The translations under genes and the position numbers were made by a program. A stretch of DNA of 64,000 nt from Lamellibrachia satsuma (lineage: Eukaryota; Annelida; Polychaeta; Sabellida; Siboglinidae): the NCBI GenBank assembly GCA_033239005.1, contig BSQZ01000018.1:9100536-9164535 (forward strand), read 5' to 3'. The notes under the pieces were generated by a model. That model was not told the DNA's origin and did no database searches. It saw only the letters and a program-made list of their open reading frames with translations. Below are positions 11,491 to 23,999 of this stretch, in pieces (position 1 is the stretch's first letter; each line of letters starts with the position of its first letter).

Positions 11491-12045
11491 TCTTATGTTA
11501 GTGTCTAATTGAACCTGCATAAACAAACCTATAAATCTACACATTTATAAATGAAATACCCACTTTGTCACCTGCGTGCTTGCGTTGCAGTAAATCTAAG
11601 CCGTGACGCAGAGTGACATTCCTTAACATTTATCACAGAACAAAACACCTACGCACTATTTAACTCTTTAATTTTTCTCGCTTATCGAGTCTAAGCTGTA
11701 TACTACATTCGTTTTAAGGGCAACAAGCTACAATTTGACGGTTTCGGTCCAAGCCGACACAAATTTGCGCTAATATATACTTTAAAATGTGATTTTTATG
11801 AAACGGACCTAATATGGGGCATCGCACCAGGAAAATGAGAATGACCCATATAGAGCCATACTACTTTAGTCTTGTTCCGCCGAATTGTGACCGTATCCAG
11901 TCAAAACTAATTTATTAGTTTGTCCGATTATTTCACCGAAACTAGATAGAACATTTTTAGGATGAACGTTTAAAACACGTAGACCTAGGCAAATAAATGT
12001 GTTGTGACAGGTGCAGCCTGGCGCCAGTATGTCCAGGTGGGCGTA
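11490..12045. repeat. Dispersed repeats DR1 (part) and DR3
   Basis: From 11489 to about 11750 the sequence is about 95 percent alike to 36900-37145. A shorter part with the word gttgcagtaaatctaagc recurs in either orientation at 31540, 35280 and 36280. At 11970-12040 the words acacgtagacctagg and gacaggtgcagcctgg recur inverted at 37290-37400. There is no coding signal. Confidence 0.65.
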
Positions 12046-12049
12046 CCTC

Positions 12050-13205
<1,156 letters not shown>

Positions 13206-13399
13206 GCATTGTTAACGAGGATACATTTACTCACATGTATATCGCTTTGAAACGGCTTAAAGAGACAGGAGTCAGATAAAGCGAAGTATGAAATCAAGTA
13301 CACTGTTTCTATAACCAGATTTTGTAGTCCGTATGTATAATTATTGCAACCATATGCACATAAATAATCGGTTGTGACATAACAGACATACCTACAGGC

Positions 13400-13560
13400 A
13401 TGTATGGACACATACATATATGCATACATGCATACATACACATACATACATATACACATACACACATACACACATACACACATACAAACATACACACATA
13501 CACACATACACACATACACACATACACACACATACACACATACATACATACATACATATT
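13400..13560. repeat. (CATA)n/(CACATA)n microsatellite
   Basis: Interrupted tetra- and hexanucleotide repeat built from cata and cacata. It yields meaningless YVCM/THTY frames on both strands. Confidence 0.9.
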
Positions 13561-13561
13561 G

Positions 13562-13715
13562 ATCTGATGGATGACTCTACTACGATTTCCTCCTGGCGCC
13601 ATCTGATGGATGACTCAACTATGATTTCCTCCTGGCTCCATCTAGTGGATGACTCTACTACGCGTTCGTCCTCACGCCGTCTGACGAATGACTTCACAAC
13701 ATACATCAAGTTCCT
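13562..13715. repeat. 39-bp minisatellite, 3-4 copies
   Basis: The unit beginning atctgatggatgactc repeats at 13562 and 13601, a 39-bp period, then decays. The reverse complement of the same family (ccagatggcgccaggag) forms the array at 42770-43010. Confidence 0.85.
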
Positions 13716-13819
13716 CTACATTTATTTATTAAAAATAGGTGAATCATAATGTTTTCAATAATTTCTTACTAATGTTCTCGTTAGCGCGCAGTTCTAATGG
13801 CAGAGAGTTCTGCAACGTT

Positions 13820-15205
13820 TATTTTATCATTATTTAAAAAGGGTTCGAGAAATAAGTCAGAGAATTACAGACCAGTGAGTTTAACGTCAGTGATTTGTAA
13901 ATTATTAGAAAGGTTAATTAAAGACCATATGGTGGACTTCCTCGTTAAGCATAAATTATTAAATTCATCTCAACATGGATTCCTTAAAGCGAGGTCATGC
14001 TTAACAAATATGTTATGTTTTTTGGAAGAAATCACTAAGTGGATAGACGTGGGATCGCCAGTAGATATTATCTACTTAGATTTTCAGAAAGCTTTTGACA
14101 AAGTGCCACATCAAAGATTACTACTTAAATTAAAAGCCCATGGTATCGGGGATAGCATAACTGACTGGATAGAACAATGGCTGACTGACAGAAGACAACG
14201 AGTTGTAGTAGATGGAGAAGTTTCAAATTGGAAATCGGTTTTGAGTGGGGTACCTCAAGGATCAGTATTAGGACCCATATTATTCTTAATTTATATCAAT
14301 GACTTGGACGACAGTATAACAAGTAACGTACTGAAATTTGCGGACGACACAAAACTGTTTAGAAAGGTTAATACTGATGGTGATAAACAACATTTACAAA
14401 ACGATCTAGACAGATTAGTGAAATGGTCTGAGAAATGGCAGATGCTGTTCAATTTTGGGAAATGTAAATGCCTACATACAGGACATGGGAACTTGAATGT
14501 AAACTATAAAATGGAAGCTTCTGTTCTTGGTACTACTGTAAAAGAAAAGGACTTAGGAGTTACAATAAGCGCTGATATGAAAGTTTCAGAGCAGTGTGGT
14601 ATTGCAGCTTCAAAGGGTAATCAAATTCTTGTATTGATTAGAAGAAACATAACATACAAGGGAAAAAAGTTAATTATACCTCTTTATAAAGCAATAGTTA
14701 GACCTCATTTAGAATATTGTATACAAGCATGGAGACCATATCGTAAGAAGGATATAGATACGCTTGAACGCATACAAAGGAGAGCAACTAAAATGATTCC
14801 AGAACTTAGAGACCTTAGTTATGAAGAACGCCTGAAAGAATGTGGTTTAACAACTCTAGAGACAAGGAGGTTAAGAGGAGATCAGATTGAAGTTTTTAAG
14901 ATATTGAATGGGTATGAAAATATTGATAGAAATATGTTTTTCTCACTCAAAAAGGATCAATGTAGATTGGACATCAGGAAGCACTCGTTCTCACAGAGGA
15001 CAATAAATGAATGGAACAAACTGTCTACAGATTGTGTAACTGCTAGCAGCGTGAATATGTTTAAAAACAAGGTTGACACATATATCAGGAGGGCGGGTTA
15101 TAAGTAGGTGAACATTGTTGGACTCTCGATAAGCCAATGGCTTCCTTGTCCACTTGCCATCTGGGCCTTTGGCTTGGATGGCAAATCTTGTTAAATCTTG
15201 TTAAA
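13820..15205 (+). pseudogene. LINE-B copy b: 5'-truncated CR1-like element with RT frame open to its end
   Basis: An uninterrupted frame to 15107 contains FKKGSRNKSENYRPVSL, GFLKARSCLTN, IIYLDFQKAFDKVPH (catalytic Asp), [27 protein letters not shown] (FADD box), [30 protein letters not shown] and NEWNKLS. It is nearly identical to 63235-64000 but starts abruptly at about 13823, so the endonuclease and first RT blocks are missing. The first ten codons of the open frame (from 13797) are host sequence. The 3' UTR ends at about 15205 with two copies of atcttgttaa, a CR1/L2-style tail. Confidence 0.9.
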
Positions 15206-15430
15206 CGTGGGCCCAGCACAAGCAGAAGCCCGGCGATTATATTCCAGATTAACACGTAGAACGTTGAGTAGTGTAGAGTGCGGCCTGTCTATGAAAGAAT
15301 TAGGCGAGATACACTGTCGTTTCTTCATAGAGGACATTGTTTACAAGAACAAGTAATGTGTACTGTATTCGCTCGTTCACTGGGAGCAAGTGCATGTGTC
15401 GTAAAACCGCAGATATCGACCCCCGGTGTA
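15206..15430. other. Spacer between LINE-B copy b and LINE-C
   Basis: Unique-looking sequence with no coding signal seen. Confidence 0.4.
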
Positions 15431-15434
15431 ACAG

Positions 15435-15530
15435 TATATCTTCCCCCTAGATAGCTTCCCCCAGGGGGAAGATGCCCATCCTGGATATCTTCCCCCTAGA
15501 TAGCTTCCCTACAGGGGAAGATGCCCACCA
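15435..15530. repeat. Duplicated hairpin-forming G/C-run motif
   Basis: The segment with cttccccctagatagcttcc followed by agggggaagatgccca occurs twice. Each copy contains tcttccccc and its reverse complement gggggaaga a short distance apart, giving a strong stem-loop. It lies at the 3' limit of the LINE-C RT homology. Confidence 0.75.
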
Positions 15531-15539
15531 TTCCGGATT

Positions 15540-16850
15540 TTATCAAGTTGCACTCGGACACTTCATTCTTGACAAACACCACAGATGTACGGCCTTGTAG
15601 GTATGACGCCTCGCCGCATATACCGTAGCCATGTAATCGCCGTTGCAATACAGCGTGGCTTGTGGTGTCAAACGCTTCTTGTTAGGTCAAGAAGCACAAG
15701 ACGGACTCCGCCGTGATTGTGCCACATCATTATGAATACGCCAGAGCGCTGTCTCAGCAGTGTGACATGGTCGGTAAGCACTCTGGTAGTCTCCCAGAAT
15801 GCCATTCTCGTCCAAGAAACGTTGAAGCTGTCTAGAGACGAAACGCTCCGTTGCCTTCGCCGCAAATGATATGATGTTAGATACTGGGCGGAAGTTAGAA
15901 AGCACATTGACATCAGTGGCTCTTTTCTTCAGTACTGGTGTCACAACGGCGTGTTTCATCGAATGTGGAACTACAGCATTGGAGAGCGACGCATTAAGCA
16001 TTCATGTAACAACCGGACATAGAGCATCGCTGTGATGTTGAAGGAGCGACGTTGGCAACGGGATTAGCTCACAAGGCTTGGCAGCAGATGACAAAAATTA
16101 TGCTCTTCACGTCTGGCGGTGACGCAGCTTCGAAACACACTAAAAGTGCAGTAATGTTTGTCGCTACGTCGTCGATTGGTGGCTGAATCATATTGCAGCA
16201 CAACGCATCGATCTTCTCAGAGAAGCTTATCTGGAATCTCGCAGCAAGCGTAGCATGTGTTGCGTCTTCATGTAGCGGCCGGTCTCCATCTCGACCACGT
16301 AGTGTGTTTGTGGTCTGGTAGATACGTTGGATGTTTCTACCAGCACCTATCATCTCAGATCGGTAGTATTACGATCGAGCCGCTACAAATGATTTTCGGA
16401 AGGTGTTGTACAAGCCGGTGTATGTCTGACGATGTAATGTCAAACCTGATTTTCGCTAGTTACGCTCAGCGTATTGCCCGCTTCTCGTCTGTAAGTTCGC
16501 TTGTTTGCCACGGTGGCATCGGCCTCGTCGTGATAGTTCACGAGATTACAGGGGCCGGGCGTCAACGATGGTATGTATGCATGCGTCGAATCGAGTGAGA
16601 ATAACGTCAGGATCTTGCTCAGGAACGTTAAGATTTGATGCCGAGAGATCTGCAGTAAAACGCCAGTTACGCTCAGCACGACGTTTTGCCCCCTTCTCGT
16701 TTGTCAGTTCGCTTGTAAGCCACGGTGCCATTGGCCTCGCCGTGATAGTCCGCGAGATTACAAGGCGTCAACGATGTACACAAGCATGCGTCGAATCGAG
16801 TGAGAATAACGTCAGGATCTTGTTCAGGAACGTTAATATTTGAAGCAGTA
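15540..16850 (-). pseudogene. LINE-C (CR1/L2-superfamily) endonuclease-RT linker and RT, decayed
   Basis: Read on the minus strand: PMAPWLTSELTNEKGAKRRAERNWR (16730-16650; only the order matters), the RT start FQISFSEKIDALCC (16240-16200), NAVVPHSMKHAVVTPVLKK, LSNFRPVSNIISF and YQSAYRPCHTAETALW (16000-15700), and VRLVLLDLT continuing in another frame as AFDTTSHAVLQRRLHGYGI (15715-15640). A stop near 15990 and several frameshifts inactivate it. The N-terminal part contains a tandem duplication. Confidence 0.75.
16440..16842. repeat. Tandem duplication (about 210 bp, two copies) within LINE-C
   Basis: 16450-16640 and 16660-16842 align over nearly their whole length, sharing gcatgcgtcgaatcgagtga and ataacgtcaggatcttg. 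The duplication covers the end of the endonuclease and the basic linker. Confidence 0.85.
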
Positions 16851-16859
16851 AAACGGCTG

Positions 16860-17650
16860 CCATTAATGGCTGTGTACTGGCGGTAATAGTGCCTTAGCTA
16901 AGCAATTTACGTCAAATTGCTGTTTTGGGCACGTTTCTTGTTCTATTTTATTACATATTGTTAAATAATAGTATATGTGACAAAAATCTAGATTTGAATG
17001 TTGGCATACATTACAAATCGATTGATTCTAAAGCAATTCAACGTATATGTTAAACAATGTATATGTTAAACGCACACAAGCTGGGGGCATAACACCACAA
17101 CTCTTTAGTATGCTCCACATTCTCCTCATGTCCTTTTTATGTCTGACAGATTGTTCGTGATTGAAGTTACTAAGAATCATTTTACAAATGAATACACCGT
17201 AATGGATATCGTGACCCTTCTCTAAATGCTGCGTTACCATATTTATTATTTGATGCTTAAATAGTTTAATATGTTGAGCCTGTAGTGAGATTCACGGACT
17301 CGTTGCGAAATTGCGTTTATCTTAAAATGTCTCCTTCTAATTTGTTGCATTTTAGTATCTGAAAGTGCCATTTTCTTGTCCCCAGCAAACACCATTAATC
17401 ATCAAAGAGGGTCATTCGTTTTCCTCATCACATTCTCGCGAGACATCTCCGTAGACCGTCGCGCAACTGTCATGTCACTCGGAGTCCGAACGTCGCCATT
17501 GTGGTAAATCGGTGCTAATTCGTGTGTCTCCAGACGAATGACATTAGTAGCATTGTGTGCGTCTTCAAAACAACGTCAACAAACAATATCGTGTTCCTCA
17601 TCTACCACCTCGCTAGGGCGTCTCGTTTTCGGTTTGTGCGTGTGACGCGC
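16860..17650. other. Dispersed repeat and 3' flank of gene module 1
   Basis: 17030-17240 resembles 35090-35220 (ataacaccacaac, ttcatgattcaca-like words). 17390-17600 matches the reverse complement of 41500-41760, the region downstream of gene copy 3, with words such as gtaaatcggtgctaat and caatatcg. It is therefore the 3' flank of the duplicated gene module. No gene seen. Confidence 0.6.
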
Positions 17651-17657
17651 TCGATCG

Positions 17658-17892
<235 letters not shown>

Positions 17893-17899
17893 TGTGCGT

Positions 17900-18321
17900 G
17901 CATTTATTACGGGGACTGGTATGCATTGATGCAAGAAGCTTAGTGCAAGTGATAAACAGTAACATTCATCAAAATATCAAATCATGAATGAGTTTTGTCA
18001 GATGATGGATTTTCAAATAAGATTTTGTTCATAACTCGATCATTTACATTTGGACGGAATAAATAAACGAAACAACAGCTTCTGGAAGACTAATGTTATT
18101 GTATGAAACATGTCAATGTCATATCAAGTGGCGAATTTACAGTCATAATGTTAATATGCTTGCAATTGTCACTTACTTTTATATTGTTTTGATTAATATT
18201 ATATTGAATTATATAATTATACTATTTATAGTGCGCTTATTGTTTCCCTTTTTAATATGATTTTTTTCTTATACGTCGGTTGTTGCTGACAAATAGAGAG
18301 AAGGTGTGTCGCGAAAACGGA
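17900..18321. other. 3' flank of gene copy 1
   Basis: 17950-18150 aligns with 21785-21955, the 3' UTR and flank of copy 2, sharing tacatttggacgga and attgtatgaaacatgt. The rest is AT-rich. Confidence 0.7.
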
Positions 18322-19832
18322 TCATTTATACGTGTCCGGGATACCACTAGACGATAACTGATATACACGTAGCACAGTCCGGATTCCACACGATCAGGGT
18401 GGTAATTAGTGTTGAGTCCCATGTATATATCGTTCAAATAGAAGATACCTTTGTCTTTAAGGTAGACATTGCTTCCGGCATAGTTCGTCGCGTACATTTC
18501 GTTCTTCGCCAGACGCCAAGAGACCGGACCCACCGACGTCACTGCGGTACACACGCAGTGTACTACCGACTGTGTGTAACTCGGCGTCATATAGTGTTGT
18601 CAAATAATCGCCAGCTGAAATAGTATATATGAATGCGCAGTGTGATATTAAGTATTGCGTTAACATTGTACATTAACATTGGACATGTTGTAACGCTTGC
18701 CATGTTAGAACAACTTTGTTAGTTGGTGCCGAATTGAAATGTGCTTGCATACGTATTAGAAATAAACTGAAAACGGGAATTCAATATGACGGCAAATAAC
18801 CGTTCGTCTACAAGAATGTTTTATATGTCTATCATGTAAATCGTAGCCAAACATGTAATACAAAAGATAAAAGCTGATGCAATTACAAATATGTACACTT
18901 CGTTATCACCAGCATACACCTTAACTTATATCATCATTCGTATAGGAAGTTATTATCAATTATTGTAGGCACCTTAACTAAGTGGCATCATCACGGTTGC
19001 TGTGAAACGCTCTCGAAATGCAATACTTGTATGTATTGACAAACTATATACTGGTAATGCAAGCTACGTACAGTAAAAATAGTCGCATTTCACAGCGTAG
19101 AACTTTGTGTGGTTAAATATTTCTACAGGTTGCCACCTTGTCCAACTATCAGCAAAGCAAATGAGGCATCCGCACTCACGTATGATGATATAGTGCACAC
19201 AAAAGAGGAAACACGAAAATACCGTATGCATCGTTGGTCGGTGAATCCCCAATGTTAAATACATGGCCAGTTGGATGCTTCATTCTCATGAAGGTGAACA
19301 TTGATTTGGTCCCGATCGGTAATCTTGATAAGCCCCGCTTTCGACGTTGATTTCTCTATCCATGTCACTTCAGCCGTATTCAGCCGGACGAGCGGATATC
19401 TGACCAGTGTTCAGGTAGATGGCGTAGGAACCTGCCGCAAATAAAGGACAACCAAACACCGTTAAGTGACCATAGCACAAATTCCTTAAACAGTTGCTAA
19501 ATGTTCCGTTTCAACCAACTAAAGCTACAAGTTAAAATAAATCCGGCTTATATTGTCGTCAGGTTATTTGTCTTCCACTTACAAATGTATAAATAAATAA
19601 TTAGTAGTTGCGGGAAATCTTCATGAATTAAATTGTATTCTCATATCTGTCAACTGTGAATCCGGTTTGATAGTGTTAAATAAAAATATCCTGGCGAATT
19701 CACTAACAAACGTAAAGGTCAATAAAAAAGCTGTTTGGTATTTTCCTGTTCATTCAAATAATGAATCTTACCCATAGAAGATTTCGCCAGGGCACAAATC
19801 ACCAGCAGTACACAAGTTGGCCCCAGCGTCAT
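18322..19832 (-). pseudogene. Secreted-protein family copy 1, pseudogene
   Basis: Three exons align with copy 3. Exon 1 (19772-19832) is a signal peptide starting MTLGPTCVLLVICALAKSS, with a GTAAG donor. Exon 2 (19223-19431) is 22 bp shorter than in copy 3, has lost the segment around GPCALQGV and is frameshifted, although FNIGDSPTNDAYG remains. Exon 3 (18322-18614) starts after an intact AG and reads GDYLTTLYDAELHTVGSTLRV. It then has a 38-bp deletion relative to copy 3 after VGGSGLL, and a further 1-bp loss near the C-terminus. The promoter TATA word is degraded (about 19915-19925), and the poly(A) signal position near 18090 reads aataac. The gene is dead. Introns lie at the same phase-1 positions as in the other copies. 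Confidence 0.85.
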
Positions 19833-20370
19833 CTTTGTTCTCTTCTTCTCGTCGATGGAACCAGCGGATGTTCTCTCAGTGGTCGCCTGGTGACATCTCT
19901 GTACAACGTACAACGACCTCATGTAGCCGGCTCCAGCATGGATCGTGCGTGTCGAGATTTGTTATACCCGTGGAATTAAATTAGTGTTTCTTAACATTAT
20001 GACAAAGCGCAGCACCGCCTTAGTTTAGCATTCAACAACAACAATTGGGAAGTCGTATATTAGGTCTTGTAATGTCCACCTTAATGTTTTATGGATGTAT
20101 CTACGCTGTGTGATTGAGTGTTTCAACAAAGGAAAAAGTATGTATTACTTTAGCGCGGTATTCGGTGGAAGAAGGTTGTGTAGCTCAAAACGCTTTACAC
20201 TTCGTCCCTGGCAAAGCTGTTCACTAATTGAACATCATCCGGACGCCACACTATAAAACCTATTTGAAGACACAATTCTACCACTGCCTATATACATACT
20301 TATTCATCAGAATGAGCTGGGGATTCGGACCCCGATAGTACCGCATGAGAAACGACCACTGCGCCGCGGC
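19833..20370. other. Promoter and upstream flank of gene copy 1
   Basis: Aligns with 23881-24340 upstream of copy 2 and with the reverse complement of about 59830-60397 upstream of copy 4, including the word gttgtacagagatgtcac next to the start. No other gene seen. Confidence 0.7.
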
Positions 20371-20667
<297 letters not shown>

Positions 20668-21342
20668 CCGTTACTCTCTTACATAGGGTTACTTGGGGCA
20701 ACACGGCCCCTGGAGGTCAGAAGGCCCCCCATAACGTACGCAAAATGTTGAACTCTGAACGTCCCCAAATCTGGTGCAAAATTAAGCTTCTATTTGATAC
20801 CCACCTAGACAACTCAGCAACACAAGACAGAAGTAATTAAATCACTGTGTTTTTAAACTTTTATATGCACTATTATATGCACTGATCTAATATTTTGCCA
20901 AAAGTAAAATGGTGAAATTCACTCTATAACGGTGTGAATCATGGACGTAATTGGTGACATGATACTATTATTAATCAGTTGGCAGGTCAAACGATACCAC
21001 GTGGGCACTAGCATGTTGTGTTTTGTATACATCGTGTTAAGACACATGTTGCGTCTGTTGGGTAAGACGGTCCCCATGCATGTGGGGCAAGACGGTCGAT
21101 ATGTCTGATCAAACACGCACATGGTCACAATGTATCAGATATATTACAAATGACAAATTATATTTAAAATAGTTTAATATAACATGAACATCGCATAATT
21201 TACGTTCTGCTAGCCTGTAGGTTGTAATTATGATGGAATATTACTAAACCAATATTATATTATGTATGGATCGATATGTATGTATTATGTTAAATCACAT
21301 TTACATTTAACAACCGCAATGACCTGATATATTACTATTATA

Positions 21343-21573
<231 letters not shown>

Positions 21574-21911
21574 ACCGTGTTGCCCCAGGCGGAGGTACGT
21601 CTCGGCTTTTTTGGGTACTCTTACTATTTTCCAAATGCAACTCAGCTAGGTTGTTTATTTACTGAAAATAGTTTTCCGATAGTTTGCCGACTTCAGATGG
21701 CTGTGTCGACTTGCACACATCGTGACTGTAAATGGGTAATTCTGTATAGGGGTTTGTGTGTGTATGAGCATATCTGTAACAATCATTAAAATATCAAATC
21801 GTAGTTGAGTGTTGTCGGATGATGGAGTTTAAATAGGATTTTGTTCGTAACTCAAACCTTTACATTTGGACGGAAATAAATAAAGAAAACAACAGTTTCT
21901 GATTGTCCAAT

Positions 21912-21917
21912 TTTATT
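21912..21917 (-). promoter_or_regulatory. Poly(A) signal of gene copy 2
   Basis: AATAAA on the minus strand, in the same context (catacaataaaatt) as the signal of copy 3 at 40255. It lies about 475 bp after the stop codon. Confidence 0.6.
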
Positions 21918-21950
21918 GTATGAAACATGTTATTTCAAGCGGCTACGTTA

Positions 21951-22235
21951 CAGTCGTACTGTTAGTGTACTTGTTACTGTTATTGTACTTGTTACTGTTA
22001 GTGTACTTGTTACTGTTAGTGTATTTGCTACTGTTATTGTACTTGTTACTGTTAGTGTACTTGTTACTGTTAGTGTACTTGTTACTGTTAGTGTACTTGT
22101 TACTGTTATTGTACTTGTTACTGTTAGTGTACTTGTTACTGTTAATGTACTTGTTACTGTTAGTGTATTTGTTACTGTTAGTGTACCTGTTACTGTTAGT
22201 GTACTTGTTACTGTTAGTGTACTTGTTACTGTCAT
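21951..22235. repeat. 18-bp minisatellite in the 3' UTR of gene copy 2, about 15 copies
   Basis: The unit ttgttactgttagtgtac varies at one or two bases. Copy 3 has only scattered related words (actaacagtacc, 40130-40200) at the same place, so the array expanded in copy 2. Confidence 0.93.
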
Positions 22236-22390
22236 TTACTGTTCTATTGTTGTGATTTATATTACCAAATATTTTATTATTTATGGTACGCATGTTGCTT
22301 CCCTTTTATTGATAAGGTTATTTCTTATGCAGCTGCTAATATGTCGACTGTTGCTGACATATAGAGAGAAGGTGCGTCGTAAAAAACGGA

Positions 22391-23597
22391 TCATTTATAA
22401 GTGTCCGGGATACCACTAGACGAGAAGCTGATATACACGGCGCACAGTCCGGATCCCACACGCTGAGGGAAGACCGTAGTGTCTACCACCCTGTTGATTC
22501 CCATGTATATCTCGTTGAAATAGAAGAGACCATTATCTTTAAGGTAGACATTGCTTCCGTCATAGTTCGTCGAGTACATTTCGTTCTTCGCCAGAAGAAT
22601 GGTCATAGCGGTCTTGACGGTTTTCGTAAGTGTAGCCAAGAGACCGGACCCACCGACGTCATTGCGGTACACACGCATTGTACTACCGACTGCGTGTAAC
22701 TCGGCGTCATATAGTGTTGTCAAATGATCGCCACATGAAACAGTATATATGAACGTATAGTATGATATTAAATATTACAAAGCCAGGTTTGAGTCCTAGA
22801 ACCGTCCTTAAGTACATCTACATTAACATTATACATTTTGTAACGCTTGCCATGTTAGACAATTTTTTTTAGTTTGTACCGAAGTGAAATGCGCTTGCAC
22901 ACGTGTTAGAAATATACTGAACACTGGAATTCAATCTGACGGCAGAGAGCCATTTGTTTAAAACAGTTTTCCATATGGCTACCATGTCAATCGTTGCCAA
23001 AATGTAACATTAAAGATCAAAGCTGATGCAACTTTTAACATCATTCACACTAAAGGGAAATAATAAAGTACCGTATCCATCGTTGGTCGGTGAGTCTCCA
23101 ATGTTAAACACGTCGCCAGTTGGATTCTTCATTCTCATGGAGATGGACACATGTGTGGCCCCGCTAGGGGGAGGGGTAATCTTGATAACCCCCCGCAGCG
23201 CACAAGGTCCCGCGTTCAACGTTGGTTTATTTATCCACGTCACTTCAGCCGTATTCCCCGGAAGGGCTGATATCTGTCCATAGTTCAAGTAGATGACGTA
23301 GGCACCTGCCGCAAATGGAGGGCAACTATGCACCGTTAAGTGACCATAGCTAGAATTCCTTAAACAGTTGCTAGATGTTCTATTTCAACCCACTAAAGCT
23401 ACCATTTAAGAAATTCCGACTTATATTGTGGTCAGGTTGTTTGTCTTCCATTTACAAATCTATGAAAGCATAACTTTCGGTTGTCCCTCGTTCTGATTCT
23501 GACTTTTGCGCGTCCTTGTTTACGATTACGCCTACTGATTCTGTTTTGTTGCGCCTCTGAGCTCAGGTTCCTGAGGATATAGGCGCCATAGAAGTCA

Positions 23598-23648
<51 letters not shown>

Positions 23649-23880
23649 ACTAGTAGTTGCGGGAAACTTGATGCGTTATATTGTATTCTCATATCAGTCA
23701 ACTGTGAATCCGGCTTGATAGTGTTAAATAAAAATCTCCCGGCGAATTCACCAACAAACAAAAATGTCAATAAAATAGCTGTTTAGTATTTATCTATTCA
23801 TCCTAATAATGAATCTTACCCATAGAATATTTCGCCTGGGCACACAACATCAGCAGTACACAAGTCAGCAACAGCGTCAT
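22391..23880 (-). CDS. Secreted-protein family copy 2 (frame intact, last acceptor mutated)
   Basis: Exon 1 (23820-23880) encodes a signal peptide beginning MTLLLTCVLLMLCAQA and ends with G before GTAAG. Exon 2 (23072-23305) follows a CAG and encodes YVIYLNYGQISALPGNTAEVTW (read in pieces), GPCALRGVIKITP, NPTGDVFNIGDSPTNDGY, with donor GTACTT. Exon 3 (22391-22734) encodes LYDAELHAVGSTMRVYRND, LAKNEMYSTNYDGSNVY, LFYFNEIYMGIN and YISFSSSGIPDTYK before TGA. Exon lengths sum to 639 bp, a whole number of codons (212 residues). The base pair before exon 3, AG in copies 1 and 3, is AT here (tttcat), and no substitute AG is close. This is either a recent pseudogene or one using a distant acceptor. 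Function unknown; I recognise no domain. Confidence 0.6.
23490..23647 (+). mobile_element. LINE-E 3' terminus with (ATT)n tail, in intron 1 of gene copy 2
   Basis: Contains ctgagctcaggttcctgagg and ataggcgccatagaag, then (att)n. The same end occurs at 34920-35065 (plus), 41941-42080 (minus) and, attached to RT coding sequence, at 45026-45350 (minus). The sequence after the tail (gtagttgcgggaa) is the intron sequence also present in copy 1 near 19603. Confidence 0.75.
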
Positions 23881-23941
23881 CTTTGCTCTCTTCGGGTGTT
23901 CTCTCAGTGGTCGCCTGGTGAAATCTCTTTACAACGTGCGA

Positions 23942-23950
23942 CATTATATA
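23942..23950 (-). promoter_or_regulatory. TATA box of gene copy 2
   Basis: TATATAATG on the minus strand about 65 bp upstream of the start codon, at the position of TATATAAAG in copy 4 and a TATAAG word in copy 3. Confidence 0.65.
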
Positions 23951-23999
23951 GCCAGCTCCAGAAAGGATATTGCGTGTCGAGGGTTATTATATGCGTGGA

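Noticed and set aside
13797..13825. ATG-like start of the 436-codon LINE-B frame as a true gene start
   Set aside because: The first ten codons are flanking sequence upstream of the 5' truncation; homology begins at about 13823.
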